Assembly (NCBI RefSeq): GCF_009811555.1
Contig: NZ_BLIN01000003.1
Coordinates: forward strand, 806,001 to 870,000
Source: Streptomyces caniferus
GTDB taxonomy: Bacteria > Actinomycetota > Actinomycetes > Streptomycetales > Streptomycetaceae
Length of the DNA: 64,000 bases
Reading direction: 5' to 3'
Part shown: piece by piece, positions 17,537 through 26,971 of the stretch
Layout of the letters: every line of letters begins with the position of its first letter
How positions within the stretch are numbered: the stretch's first letter is position 1
Made by a program: the position numbers and the translations under genes
The notes under the pieces: generated by a model
What the model was told of the DNA's origin: nothing
Seen by the model: only the letters and a program-made list of their open reading frames with translations
Database searches by the model: none

Positions 17537-18975
17537 ACGTTTCCACCACGCAGCGCCCCGTCGAGGCGACGGACGGCGGCGGGTCCGGCGTCCGGGTCGG
17601 CGTACTGGTCGTCGCGCTGCTCGCGGCGTGCTTCGCCTTCCAGCTCAATGCGAGCATGCTCAGCCCCGCGCTGAAGAACATCGAGGACACCCTCGGCGCC
17701 AGTTCCGCCGAGATCGGCCTCACCCAGACCGCGTTCTTCACCTCGGCGGCACTGTTCTCCCTGTTCCTCCCGCGGCTGGGCGATGTCATCGGCCGCCGCC
17801 GGGTGCTGGCCGGGATGCTCGGCCTGATGGTCGTCGGATGTGTGGTCGCCGCGCTGGCGACCAGCGTGCCGATGCTGTTCGCCGGCCGCATCATCCAGGG
17901 TGTCTGCGGCCCGGTCGTCCCGCTGTGCCTGATCATGCTGCGGGTCGAGGTCAAGGAGCCGAAGCGGTACGGCACCCTGCTCGGCGTGATCACCGCCGTC
18001 AACGGCGGGATCGCCGGTGTCGACTCCCTCGCGGGCGGCTACCTCGCCGACCGCCACGGTTTCGGTTCGGTCTTCTGGGCGATGGCGGTCGTCGCGGCCC
18101 TGGCCGCCGTGCTGGTCGCCACCCTGACCCCCGAGTCGAAGGCGCCGGCGGCGACCCGTATGGACTGGCCCGGTGTCGCGCTGCTCGTCGTCTCCGTGGG
18201 CTCGCTGCTGATCGCGCTCAACGAGGCGGGCAAGCTGGCCGCCGCCAACTGGCCGCTGATCGCCGTCCTGCTCGTCCTGTCCGCGGCCGCCTTCGCGCTG
18301 TTCTGGCGGACCGAGAACCGCAGTGGGCACCCGCTGGTCGCCACCCGGCACCTCAAGCAGCGGGCGACCTGGGCGACCCTGCTGACCACCGTGCTCACCA
18401 TGACCGGTGTGTTCGCCGTCATGAACGGGCTGATCCCGGCGTTCGCCCAGGACGCCCAGGCCGGGCTCGGGATGAGCGCCGAGGCCTCCGCCTGGTGGAC
18501 GCTCTCCCCGTACGCGCTCGCCGGGCTGGCCATGGGGCCGCTGGCCGGACGCCTCGCCGCCACCTTCGGCTACGGCCGCATCCTGCGGTGCGGCCTGGTC
18601 GGGTCGGTGGCGACGGTCGTGCTGATGCTGCTCACGATGCAGAGCCATTCGCAGGTCCTGCTGCTGGTGACGTCCATCCTGGTGGGCATCGCCTACGCGG
18701 GCGTGGCGAACATCGTCCTCAACGGGCTGGGCATCGTCCTGTCCCCCGCCGAGAACCCGGGCTTCCTGCCCGGCCTCAACGCGGGCGCGTTCAACCTCGG
18801 CGCGGGGCTCAGCTTTGCGCTGCTGTACGCGGTCAAGACCGCCGCCTCGCCGGCGGACCCGTCGTCGCCCGGAGGCTACACCGCCGGCATGATCGCGGGC
18901 GTGGTCATCCTGGCCGCGGCCTTTGCGACGTCCTTCCTGATCCCGAAGCCGGTGACGGCCGAAGCCCAGGACTGA
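17533..18975 (+). CDS. MFS transporter (DHA2-like)
   Basis: A 480-residue major facilitator with about 14 hydrophobic segments. The motif A-like GDVIGRRRVLAGMLGLMVVG follows segment 2, with FAGRIIQGVCGPVVPLCLIML as motif C-like helix. The start ATG overlaps the hydrolase stop. Motifs alone resemble drug exporters, but the operon with a nucleoside hydrolase and a LacI regulator makes nucleoside uptake the better guess; the direction of transport is inference. Confidence 0.9.
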   Translation: MNVSTTQRPVEATDGGGSGVRVGVLVVALLAACFAFQLNASMLSPALKNIEDTLGASSAEIGLTQTAFFTSAALFSLFLPRLGDVIGRRRVLAGMLGLMVVGCVVAALATSVPMLFAGRIIQGVCGPVVPLCLIMLRVEVKEPKRYGTLLGVITAVNGGIAGVDSLAGGYLADRHGFGSVFWAMAVVAALAAVLVATLTPESKAPAATRMDWPGVALLVVSVGSLLIALNEAGKLAAANWPLIAVLLVLSAAAFALFWRTENRSGHPLVATRHLKQRATWATLLTTVLTMTGVFAVMNGLIPAFAQDAQAGLGMSAEASAWWTLSPYALAGLAMGPLAGRLAATFGYGRILRCGLVGSVATVVLMLLTMQSHSQVLLLVTSILVGIAYAGVANIVLNGLGIVLSPAENPGFLPGLNAGAFNLGAGLSFALLYAVKTAASPADPSSPGGYTAGMIAGVVILAAAFATSFLIPKPVTAEAQD

Positions 18976-18991
18976 GGGACGCCCCGGCACC

Positions 18992-19031
18992 ACACCGCCC
19001 GTCGGCCGGATTTCCGGTCGGCGGGCGGTGT
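18992..19031 (+). terminator. Terminator of the nucleoside operon
   Basis: Stem of ACACCGCCCG (18992-19001) with CGGGCGGTGT (19022-19031), extended by an inner imperfect stem, 17 bases after the transporter stop. Confidence 0.75.
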
Positions 19032-19190
19032 GCTGCCGGCGTCCGCAGCGGGCCTCCGGGTACGGCACTCCGTAGCGCGGTGCCTCACTGAACCTCCGTC
19101 ATGACCGCCCGGCAGCGCTGAGGTCGCGCCGTCGTCGGCCGGTTCGCCCGGCCGGGTAGGTGCTTGCCGCCGGAAGGGCGGGGCACCGGG

Positions 19191-20330
19191 TCACTCCGAC
19201 TGCGTTTCCACCGTCCCGCGCAGGAGGGCGCCGAGACCGCCGGACGGCGCGCGCTCGGGATCGCGGACCACCACGATGTCGGCGCCGGTCGCGGCCGCCG
19301 ACCGCACCAGGGCGTCGTCCGCCCGCGCGACGGCCGGATGCTCCTCCCCCAGGTACGCCAACTCCGTTCCGCGTACGGCGAGTTGGTCGGCATCGGCGCC
19401 CACCCAGACCTGCCGGGCGATGTCCGCGCCGTGCGGGCTGACCAGCAGGGTGTCGATCCGGTGCTCCCGCGCCGCCTCGACCAGGGCGGGGATGCCGGCC
19501 GCGGCGTGCGGGGCGCTCTTGTTGCCGGGCCCGGCGCCGGTGCGGAAGCGGTCCGTCACCTGCACCACGTGTTCGCGTTCCTGGACCGCCCTGACCTGGG
19601 CGATGTCCCGGTCCACCAGTGCGCTCTCGGCACCCGGCGCACGACCGCCGTGCGTACTCTCGTAGGTGAGGGCGCGCAGCGGTTCGGGCAGCTTGTCGTG
19701 CACCAGGTGGCGGTCGCGTGCCTCCCCGATCAGGACGACGGCCTCGGCGCCGCTCCTCTCGAACGCCGCGCGCACCGCGTCGGCGATCTCCCCTGCGTTC
19801 TGCTCCCAGGTGTTCTCCACCTTGGCCTGGAAATGGCGTTCGGAGGGATCGCCCGAGGAGGTGCGGTGGAGGGGCCATTCGGCGCCCTTGACCTGGCCGG
19901 CTTCCTGGGTACCCCGCTCGCCCAGGAGGGCGAAGTCCGCTCCGGTGCGGTCGAGACGGACCACCAGGCAGACGGGGTCGTCGCCGATGGCCGCGAGCAA
20001 GGGGGTGACCCGGGGCACCGGGCCCCAGGCCGCGAAGGGCGTGGCCGGGGGGCCGGGGAGCGGGGTGTCGAGCACGATCGCGCCGTGGGCGGCGAACAGC
20101 ACCCGCCCGGTATGTGCCCCCGTATCGCCTTCCCGCCGGGTGAGCAGGGCCTCGTGCACCGCACCGCAGGTGGCCTCGTCCGCGCCGAGCGCGAACAACT
20201 GCGCCGTGGTGGCACTCGCCGTCAACTCCTGCTGCTTCGCGGCGTCCTCGCTGCTGTGCGGGACAGAGGCATAGACGGATGCCCAGGGGCCCGGCCGATC
20301 GATGACCGGTTTCAGGAGCGAGAGTCGCAT
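19191..20330 (-). CDS. bAERF-type protein (Rv2629/eRF1-like fold)
   Basis: A 379-residue soluble protein of the bacterial archaeo-eukaryotic release factor-like group, to which mycobacterial Rv2629 belongs. The N-terminal part has SVYASVPHSSEDA, the middle GDDPVCLVVRLDRTGADFALLG, then a VVLIGEARDRHLVHDKLPEPLRAL strand-helix unit, and the C-terminal domain IDTLLVSPHGADIARQVWVG. ATG 20330 follows GAGGAGG. Members are linked to stress and ribosome-associated roles, but no biochemical function is firm. Neighbouring small genes (DUF2795, DUF5709) fit a stress theme. Confidence 0.8.
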   Translation of the reverse strand: MRLSLLKPVIDRPGPWASVYASVPHSSEDAAKQQELTASATTAQLFALGADEATCGAVHEALLTRREGDTGAHTGRVLFAAHGAIVLDTPLPGPPATPFAAWGPVPRVTPLLAAIGDDPVCLVVRLDRTGADFALLGERGTQEAGQVKGAEWPLHRTSSGDPSERHFQAKVENTWEQNAGEIADAVRAAFERSGAEAVVLIGEARDRHLVHDKLPEPLRALTYESTHGGRAPGAESALVDRDIAQVRAVQEREHVVQVTDRFRTGAGPGNKSAPHAAAGIPALVEAAREHRIDTLLVSPHGADIARQVWVGADADQLAVRGTELAYLGEEHPAVARADDALVRSAAATGADIVVVRDPERAPSGGLGALLRGTVETQSE

Positions 20331-20619
20331 GGCGCTGCCTCCTCGGATTCGGCGGATTCTCCCGTGGTGCGGTGGGCTGTCATCGGTGTGCGGTGGTGTG
20401 CTGTCGGTATGCCGGTATGGGGTGGGGTGACTTACGAATTCCCGTTCCCGAAAGGCGTATGCATGACGGGCATATGCATCTGCGGTCACGTTCCGCGCAT
20501 GCCCGGACGATTTCCGTGTGCACGGTTGAAACGACGCTGCCGGGTTGTTAGGGCTGGGGGACCAGGGAAACTGGGAGTAACGCGTCGGGTCTGTACGACT
20601 CGTAGAGCCGGAGGCACCC
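20331..20619. other. Divergent intergenic region
   Basis: Holds the promoters of the bAERF gene and the DUF2795 gene. Relatively AT-rich around 20430-20480. No promoter I can assign with confidence. Confidence 0.35.
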
Positions 20620-21036
20620 ATGGTCATGGAACACGGCACGGACAAGACCGGCCCCGCCCGGGATGACGTGATGAAGAAGCAACTGCGGGGGCAGATGACG
20701 GCCGAGCGCTCCCTGCGGACCGATGAGGAGCATGAGCTCCAGCCGGCGGGAGAAGATCAGCCGGTGGCGGCGTGGTCCCCCGAGAGCGACTTCAGGGGCG
20801 GCACGCCGAGCGGAATGTCCGAGCAGGACGTCGGGCTGCGCTCCGAACTCGCCCAGCACCTCGGGCGGAGCCTGTATCCGGCCGACAAGAACACGGTCAT
20901 CGAGACCCTCCGGCGGAACAACGCACCGGACCGGCTGGTGGCGATGGCCGAGCGGCTGCCCGCCCATGAGCGGTTCGGCAATGTGCAGAGCATCGCCGAG
21001 GCCGTGGGCATCGCGACGGAACACCGACGCGCCTGA
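20620..21036 (+). CDS. DUF2795 domain-containing protein
   Basis: A 138-residue soluble protein. The C-terminal two thirds match DUF2795: a LRSELAQHLGRSLYPADKNTVIETLRRNNAPDRLVAMAERLP pattern (short pieces) in which YPA(D)K is the usual core, followed by FGNVQSIAEAVGI. The N-terminus is charged and probably disordered. The ATG at 20620 follows GGAGG by five bases. Function unknown; the family is common in actinobacteria in multiple copies. Confidence 0.85.
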   Translation: MVMEHGTDKTGPARDDVMKKQLRGQMTAERSLRTDEEHELQPAGEDQPVAAWSPESDFRGGTPSGMSEQDVGLRSELAQHLGRSLYPADKNTVIETLRRNNAPDRLVAMAERLPAHERFGNVQSIAEAVGIATEHRRA

Positions 21037-21051
21037 GGCCGGGCGGGCCGT

Positions 21052-21086
21052 CGCCTCCTGGCGCTGCCGCGAGACGTCAGGAGGCG
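21052..21086 (+). terminator. Hairpin after the DUF2795 gene
   Basis: CGCCTCCTG (21052-21060) pairs with CAGGAGGCG (21078-21086), 16 bases after the stop. Confidence 0.55.
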
Positions 21087-21154
21087 GACAATTGGTCGTA
21101 GAGGCACCTGCCGCGCCCGCGGCCGGGCCGACGAAGGGGTAGAGGGAGGCGGTT

Positions 21155-21634
21155 ATGTCCGACGACGCAATGGGCGACGAGGTCTATCAGCCGCCCCGAT
21201 CCGATCCCCAGGACAACCCCAACGACCTGGACATGGAGGACGCCCTGGACGAACCGGATCTCGACGAGACGCTGGACACGGGCTATTCGCCTCCGGAGCG
21301 GCCCTTCGTGGTCAATCACGAGGGGACCACCGCGCGGGAGCTGCACGACCGCGAGACGCTCGACCACCGGCTGGCCGTGGAGATACCGGACGTCTGTGAA
21401 CCCGACGGCGACGGAATCGGCGACCTGCCGGGCGGGGTGGGGGAACCCACCGATCTCGAATGCGGCGAGGAGCGGGCCGGCCGGCTCGTGGGATCCGACG
21501 AGGGATTCTGGCGCGGCGGCAGCAACGACATCGCCGCCCGGGACGTCGGGATCGACGGCGGCGCCGCGTCGGCGGAGGAGGCGGCGGTGCATATCGCGCG
21601 GGACAATGCGGGGGACGGGGACGGGGAGATTTAG
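21155..21634 (+). CDS. DUF5709 domain-containing protein
   Basis: A 159-residue very acidic protein, probably largely disordered. The DUF5709 hallmarks are visible: the early DVYQPPxSDPQDNPNDLDMEDALDEPDLDE-like acidic block, the ETLDTGYSPPERPF segment near residue 40, and a late EEAAVHIA stretch. The ATG follows GGGAGG. Function unknown; the family is streptomycete-typical and often found among stress genes. Confidence 0.88.
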   Translation: MSDDAMGDEVYQPPRSDPQDNPNDLDMEDALDEPDLDETLDTGYSPPERPFVVNHEGTTARELHDRETLDHRLAVEIPDVCEPDGDGIGDLPGGVGEPTDLECGEERAGRLVGSDEGFWRGGSNDIAARDVGIDGGAASAEEAAVHIARDNAGDGDGEI

Positions 21635-21959
21635 CGAGCAGGTTCAGGGCGGGCCCCGGTGCGGAATTCCCCGGAATTCCGGGAGGCCGCTGTATCGCGT
21701 CCCCGGGCGTCCATCGTGTGGTCCCACGTATCGATATTGCGGTCCCGGAGTAACCATTCTCCCGTGCGGCCCCCGTCGCGCAGTCCGGCCCCGGCGAGAT
21801 GACCGTGGATATACGCCGTGGATATACGCCCAGCCATATTCTGCGCTCAGGCACCTTCGCGGCAATGAATGACCGGAGCATGCCCGGTAGGAGTACGGGT
21901 ACGGGCACGGATCGCCGACCGGCACACACACGGTCCGGTCACCCGGCGTCGCGCAGCAG
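21635..21959. other. Gene-free region with short repeats
   Basis: About 325 bases between convergent genes. It holds two GGAATTCC palindromes (near 21661-21680) and the tandem repeat at 21803-21828. No gene was recognised. Confidence 0.5.
21803..21828. repeat. 13-bp tandem repeat
   Basis: CCGTGGATATACG occurs twice head to tail (21803-21815, 21816-21828), AT-rich relative to its surroundings. Role unknown. Confidence 0.6.
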
Positions 21960-22583
21960 CTACTCCCCCCGCACCGCCGGCCCCGCCTCGTCGGCTGCCA
22001 CCTGCTTCAGGGTCCGCCCGCTGAGGACCGACCGGGCCCGCCGGGGGTCGGGGGTACCGTGCCGCCCGGCGCGGTCGTCCTTCTCCTTCACCAGCAGCCA
22101 GGCCTCCCGTTCCCCCGGGCCGCCGCGGAACCGGGTGAGGGCGTAGCTGCCCCGGAGTTTGCTGCCGTCGAGCCGGAAGGCCACATGGCCGTCCGCCAGG
22201 GCCTGGCCGAACGACAGGGCGCGGCCCTTCTTCTTCCGGGGCAGCGGGCGATAGCTGCCCCGGTCCCAAACGATCACGGCGCCCGCGCCGTACTCCCCCG
22301 CCGGGATGCCGCCCTCGAAGGTGAGGTACTCCAGCGGATGGTCCTCGGTGGGCATCGCCAGCCGCTTGTCATGCGGGTCGCCGGACGGGCCCTTGGGCAC
22401 GGACCAGGACTTCAGCACTCCGTCGACCTCCAGCCGGAAGTCGAAGTGCAGGGTGCTCGCGTCATGGATCTGCACGACGAACCGGGACGCCCCGCCCTCG
22501 GCGGGCCCGGTGCCCGCGGGCTCGCGCGTCCGGTCGAAGTGCCGTTTGCCGCGGTACGCCGTCAGTCCGTCCCTGCCGCCCAC
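21960..22583 (-). CDS. Stand-alone DNA ligase D 3'-phosphoesterase domain protein
   Basis: A 207-residue protein equal to the LigD phosphoesterase domain, which trims 3' ends in non-homologous end joining. Visible features: RFVVQIHDASTLHFDFRLEVDGVLKSW (residues about 29-55, with the catalytic His and Asp), PKGPSGDPHDKRLAM, EDHPLEYLTFEGGIPAGEYGAG and IVWDRGSY. Polymerase and ligase domains are absent, so it is a one-domain form. GTG 22583 was chosen as the first start near the conserved region; upstream frame continues open only as a shadow of the formate dehydrogenase gene. Confidence 0.85.
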   Translation of the reverse strand: MGGRDGLTAYRGKRHFDRTREPAGTGPAEGGASRFVVQIHDASTLHFDFRLEVDGVLKSWSVPKGPSGDPHDKRLAMPTEDHPLEYLTFEGGIPAGEYGAGAVIVWDRGSYRPLPRKKKGRALSFGQALADGHVAFRLDGSKLRGSYALTRFRGGPGEREAWLLVKEKDDRAGRHGTPDPRRARSVLSGRTLKQVAADEAGPAVRGE

Positions 22584-22784
22584 GTGACCTGCCCGCCCTT
22601 CATGCCGATGGCCGCATCTCTCACTGTCGCGTCCGGCGCCCGGCGCCGCATGTGCGCACGCGCCGACGCCCGCGCACCCCTTGTGACTGCCCCGGCTGGG
22701 TGAGTAACAGGCCCACCGAGGGGCACACGGAGCCCCCGGCAGCGAGCTTGGAGGTACCTCATGAGTCGACGCACTGGAGGAACC

Positions 22785-25700
22785 ATGGGCGGACGCCGGC
22801 TGCTCCGCGACTGGCCCGCGTACCGGCAGCTCACCGGCAAGGACCCGCTGGGCCGCGGACGCGCCGCGATGTCCCGGCGCACCGAGGAGCTGCGGCCCCG
22901 TACGGACACCGCCGACCGTGTGGTGGCCTCGATCTGCCCCTACTGCGCGGTCGGCTGCGGGCAGCAGGTGTACGTCAAGGACGAACGGGTGGTGCAGATC
23001 GAGGGGGACCCCGACTCGCCGGTCAGCAGGGGCCGGCCGTGCCCCAAGGGGTCGGCGACGCTCCAGCTGACGACGGGGGACGCCCGGCGCCACCAGGTTC
23101 TCCACCGTCGGCCGTACGGGACCGAATGGGAGCCGCTGGACCTCGACACGGCCATGGACATGATCGCCGAGCGGGTGATCACGCTGCGCCGTGACACCTG
23201 GCAGTGGGAGGTGGACGGGCGGCGGGTCGCCCGTACGCTCGGCATCGCCAGCCTGGGCGGCGCCACCCTCGACAACGAGGAGAACTACCTGATCAAGAAG
23301 TTGCTGACCGGCCTCGGCGTGGTCCAGGTGGAGAACCAGGCGCGGGTCTGCCACAGCTCCACGGTCGCCGGCCTCGGCACCTCGTTCGGGCGCGGCGGGG
23401 CGACCACCTTCATGCAGGATCTCCAGCACGCCGACTGCATCGTCATCGAAGGGTCCAACTTCGCCGAGGCGCACCCCGTCGGCTTCCAGTGGGTCATGGA
23501 AGCCAAGGCGCGGGGCGCCCGGATCATCCACGTCGATCCGCGCTTCACCCGCACCAGCGCCCTGTGCGACCAGCATGTGCCGATCCGGGCGGGCACCGAT
23601 ATCGCCTTCCTCGGCGGGCTCATCCACCATGTGCTGAGCGAGGAGAAGGACTTCCGGGAGTACGTCCTCGCCTATACGAACGCCGCCACCCTCGTCGGCG
23701 AGGACTTCCGCGACACCGAGGATCTCGACGGCGTCTTCTCCGGCCTGGACGCGGAGGGCCGGCGTTACGACCCGGAGAGCTGGCAGTACGAGGGGACCGA
23801 CGTCCAGGCGCCGGCGGGCGATGTCGAACAGCTGCACGACCAGCGCCTGCGGGACGCGGGCGCCGAGGGCCAGCACCTCCCGGGGCACGCCGAGACGCAC
23901 GGCGCGGGCGGGGCGCGGGCCCACGCCCGCGCCGCGCAGGACCCGACGCTGCAGCACCCCCGCTGCGTCTACCAGATCCTCAAGCGGCACTACGCCCGCT
24001 ACACCCCCGAGATGGTCGAGCGGACCTGCGGGGTGCCGCGCGAGGCGTTCTTGCAGGTGTGCAAGGCGCTGACGGAGAATTCCGGGCGCGAGCGCACCAG
24101 CGCCTTCGTCTACGCGGTGGGCTGGACCCAGCATTCGACCGGGGCGCAGTACATCCGGGCGGCCAGTGTGCTCCAGCTTCTGCTGGGGAACATCGGGCGC
24201 CCCGGCGGCGGTATCCAGGCGCTGCGCGGTCATGCCTCCATCCAGGGCTCCAGCGACATCCCCACGCTGTTCAACCTGCTGCCCGGCTATCTGCCGATGC
24301 CGCATGCGCACGCCCACGAGGACCTCGACACCTTCGTCGCGGCGAGCCGCACCGACAAGGGTTTCTGGGGCGAGATGCGGGCCTACGTCGTCAGCCTGCT
24401 CAAGTCCTACTACGGCGACGCGGCCACGCCGGACAACGACTTCTGCTTCGGTCATCTGCCGCGGCTGACCGGTTCGCACAGCACCTACGACACGGTCCTC
24501 GCCCAACTGGACGGCGTCTGCAAGGGCTACTTCCTCATGGGCGAGAACCCCGCGGTCGGCTCGGCCAACACCCGTCTGCAACGGCTGGGCATGGCGCAGC
24601 TCGACTGGCTGGTGGTCCGGGACTTCTCGCTCATCGAGTCGGCGACCTGGTGGCAGGACGGCCCCGAGATCGAGACGGGCGAACTGCGCACCGAGGACAT
24701 CGGGACGGAGGTGTTCTTCCTCCCGGCGGCGGCCCACACCGAGAAGTCCGGTTCCTTCACCAACACCAACCGCTGGCTGCAGTGGCACCATGCCGCCGTC
24801 GAACCGCGCGGCGATGCGCGCAGCGATCTGTGGTTCATGTACCACCTGGGCCGGCGCATCAAGGAGAAGCTGGCGGCGTCGACCGATCCGATGGACCGGA
24901 TGGTGCAGGACCTGACCTGGGACTACCCGGTGGAGGGGCCGCTGCGGGAGCCGGTCGCCGCCGCCGTGCTGGCCGAGATCAACGGGCACGGCCCCGACGG
25001 GGCGCCGCTGAGCACGTACACCGAGCTCAAGGACGACGGTTCGACCCGGTGCGGCTGCTGGATCTACTGCGGGGTCTTCGCCGACGGCGTCAACCACGCC
25101 GCCCGGCGCACCCCGCACACCGAGCAGGACTGGGTCGCCGCGCGGTGGGCCTGGGCCTGGCCGGCGAACCGGCGGATCCTCTACAACCGGGCCTCGGCCG
25201 CTCCCGACGGGACTCCCTGGAGCGCGCACAAGGCGTACGTCTGGTGGGACTCCGACGCCGGACGCTGGACCGGCCACGACGTACCGGACTTCATCGCCGA
25301 CCGGGCGCCGGACCATGTGCCGCCCGCCGGGGCGACCGGGCCCGACGCGCTGCGCGGCGACGACCCCTTCATCATGCAGGCTGACGGCAAGGGCTGGCTC
25401 TACGCACCGGCCGGGCTGCACGACGGACCGCTGCCCACCCATTACGAGCCGCAGGACTCCCCGTTCCCCAACGCCCTCTGCCCCGGCCAATCGCGCTCCC
25501 CCACCCGGCAGCTCTACCTGCGCGAGGGCAACCGCTACCACCCCAGCGGTGACGAGCCGGGCGCCGAGGTCTATCCGTACGTGCTGACCACACACCGGCT
25601 GACCGAGCACTTCACGGCGGGCGGGATGAGCCGCTGGTCGCCCCATCTTGCCGAGCTGCAGCCCGAGTTGTTCTGCGAGATCTCTCCGCAGCTCGCCGCG

Positions 25701-26054
25701 GAGCGCGGTCTGGAGCACCATGGCTGGGCCACGATCATCACGGCCCGCAATGCCATCGAGGCCCGGGTCGCGGTCACCGACCGCATCAGGACGCTGACCG
25801 TGCACGGCCGTACGGTGCATCAGATCGGGCTGCCGTTCCACTGGGGACCCAATGGGGTCGTCACCGGCGACGCGGCGAACGAGCTGGTCGCCATCGCGCT
25901 GGACCCCAACGCCCATATCCAGGAGGACAAGGCGCTCACCGCCGACATCCGGCCGGGGCGCCGGCCGCGCGGGCCCGCCCTCCCCCGCCTGGTGGCCGAG
26001 TACCGGCAGCGGGCGGGCATCACCGAGCACACCGGAGAGGACCAGCGGTCATGA
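22785..26054 (+). CDS. Formate dehydrogenase alpha subunit (molybdopterin oxidoreductase)
   Basis: The catalytic subunit, 1089 residues, oxidising formate with a bis-MGD cofactor. One 4Fe-4S cluster site is CPYCAVGC near residue 51 with a fourth Cys in GRPCPKG (86). The active-site segment ENQARVCHSSTV has Cys at about 189, where E. coli FdnG has selenocysteine, and the following His. There is no twin-arginine signal, unlike FdnG, so the subunit appears to stay in the cytoplasm. A His/Ala/Gly-rich stretch (about residues 345-385) looks like a flexible insert. ATG 22785 follows GGAGG; ATG 22761, also with GGAGG, would add eight residues. First gene of an overlapping three-gene operon. Confidence 0.93.
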   Translation: MGGRRLLRDWPAYRQLTGKDPLGRGRAAMSRRTEELRPRTDTADRVVASICPYCAVGCGQQVYVKDERVVQIEGDPDSPVSRGRPCPKGSATLQLTTGDARRHQVLHRRPYGTEWEPLDLDTAMDMIAERVITLRRDTWQWEVDGRRVARTLGIASLGGATLDNEENYLIKKLLTGLGVVQVENQARVCHSSTVAGLGTSFGRGGATTFMQDLQHADCIVIEGSNFAEAHPVGFQWVMEAKARGARIIHVDPRFTRTSALCDQHVPIRAGTDIAFLGGLIHHVLSEEKDFREYVLAYTNAATLVGEDFRDTEDLDGVFSGLDAEGRRYDPESWQYEGTDVQAPAGDVEQLHDQRLRDAGAEGQHLPGHAETHGAGGARAHARAAQDPTLQHPRCVYQILKRHYARYTPEMVERTCGVPREAFLQVCKALTENSGRERTSAFVYAVGWTQHSTGAQYIRAASVLQLLLGNIGRPGGGIQALRGHASIQGSSDIPTLFNLLPGYLPMPHAHAHEDLDTFVAASRTDKGFWGEMRAYVVSLLKSYYGDAATPDNDFCFGHLPRLTGSHSTYDTVLAQLDGVCKGYFLMGENPAVGSANTRLQRLGMAQLDWLVVRDFSLIESATWWQDGPEIETGELRTEDIGTEVFFLPAAAHTEKSGSFTNTNRWLQWHHAAVEPRGDARSDLWFMYHLGRRIKEKLAASTDPMDRMVQDLTWDYPVEGPLREPVAAAVLAEINGHGPDGAPLSTYTELKDDGSTRCGCWIYCGVFADGVNHAARRTPHTEQDWVAARWAWAWPANRRILYNRASAAPDGTPWSAHKAYVWWDSDAGRWTGHDVPDFIADRAPDHVPPAGATGPDALRGDDPFIMQADGKGWLYAPAGLHDGPLPTHYEPQDSPFPNALCPGQSRSPTRQLYLREGNRYHPSGDEPGAEVYPYVLTTHRLTEHFTAGGMSRWSPHLAELQPELFCEISPQLAAERGLEHHGWATIITARNAIEARVAVTDRIRTLTVHGRTVHQIGLPFHWGPNGVVTGDAANELVAIALDPNAHIQEDKALTADIRPGRRPRGPALPRLVAEYRQRAGITEHTGEDQRS

Positions 26055-26971
26055 CCGACAGCCTGCTCAGCGGCCCGGAGCCGGACCCGGCCGGCGACGC
26101 CGGTCATACCGACGCCCCGCCCCGGGTGGGGTTCTTCACCGACACGTCCGTCTGCATCGGCTGCAAGGCCTGCGAGGTGGCGTGCAAGGAGTGGAACGCG
26201 ATCCCGGAGGACGGACTGTCGCTCACCGGCATGTCGTACGACAACACGGGCAGTCTCGGCGCCTCGACCTGGCGCCATGTGGCCTTCATCGAGCAGTCGG
26301 CGCCCCCGGCCGCGGCCCAGGCGCCCGCCCCCGAGGGCCGTACGGAACTCCCCCTCGCCGCGGACCCGCCGGCGGCGGGCGGCGAGTTCCGCTGGCTGAT
26401 GTCCTCCGACGTCTGCAAGCACTGCACGCACGCCGCCTGCCTCGACGTCTGCCCGACCGGCTCGCTCTTCCGTACCGAGTTCGGGACGGTCGTGGTCCAG
26501 GAGGACATCTGCAACGGCTGCGGCTACTGCGTCCCCGCCTGCCCCTACGGCGTGATCGACCAACGCCCGTCCGACGGCCGCGCCTTCAAGTGCACGCTCT
26601 GCTACGACCGGCTCGGCGCCGGGCTGGAGCCGGCCTGCGCCAAGGCGTGCCCGACCGAGTCGATCCAGTTCGGCCCGCTGGACGAACTGCGCGCCCGCGC
26701 GGCGCTGCGGGTCGAGCAACTGCACGCGGCGGGCGTGCCGGACGCCCGGCTCTACGGCCACGATCCCGAGGACGGGGTCGGCGGCGACGGGGCCTTCTTC
26801 CTGCTGCTCGACGAACCCGAGGTGTACGGGCTGCCCCCCGACCCGGTGGTCACCACCCGGGACCTGCCCGCGATGTGGAAACACGCGGGGGCGGCGGCAC
26901 TGTCGTTGGCGGGCGGTTTCGCGCTCTCCTTCGCGCTGCCCGCGCTCCTGCGAAGGAAGGGACGACGATGA
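26051..26971 (+). CDS. Formate dehydrogenase beta subunit (4Fe-4S ferredoxin-type)
   Basis: The electron-transfer subunit, 306 residues, with four cysteine groups for four 4Fe-4S clusters: CIGCKACEVAC, CKHCTHAACLDVC, CNGCGYCVPAC, and CTLC with CAKAC. A single C-terminal hydrophobic helix (AAALSLAGGFALSFALPALL) before RRKGRR should anchor it in the membrane, as in FdnH. The start overlaps the alpha-subunit stop and the stop overlaps the NrfD-like gene start (ATGA). Confidence 0.95.
   Translation: MTDSLLSGPEPDPAGDAGHTDAPPRVGFFTDTSVCIGCKACEVACKEWNAIPEDGLSLTGMSYDNTGSLGASTWRHVAFIEQSAPPAAAQAPAPEGRTELPLAADPPAAGGEFRWLMSSDVCKHCTHAACLDVCPTGSLFRTEFGTVVVQEDICNGCGYCVPACPYGVIDQRPSDGRAFKCTLCYDRLGAGLEPACAKACPTESIQFGPLDELRARAALRVEQLHAAGVPDARLYGHDPEDGVGGDGAFFLLLDEPEVYGLPPDPVVTTRDLPAMWKHAGAAALSLAGGFALSFALPALLRRKGRR

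Noticed and set aside
22584..26030. Long minus-strand frame running upstream from the LigD-domain gene
   Set aside because: It lies antisense to the formate dehydrogenase alpha gene, which has clear catalytic motifs; only the part below 22583 matches a known domain.
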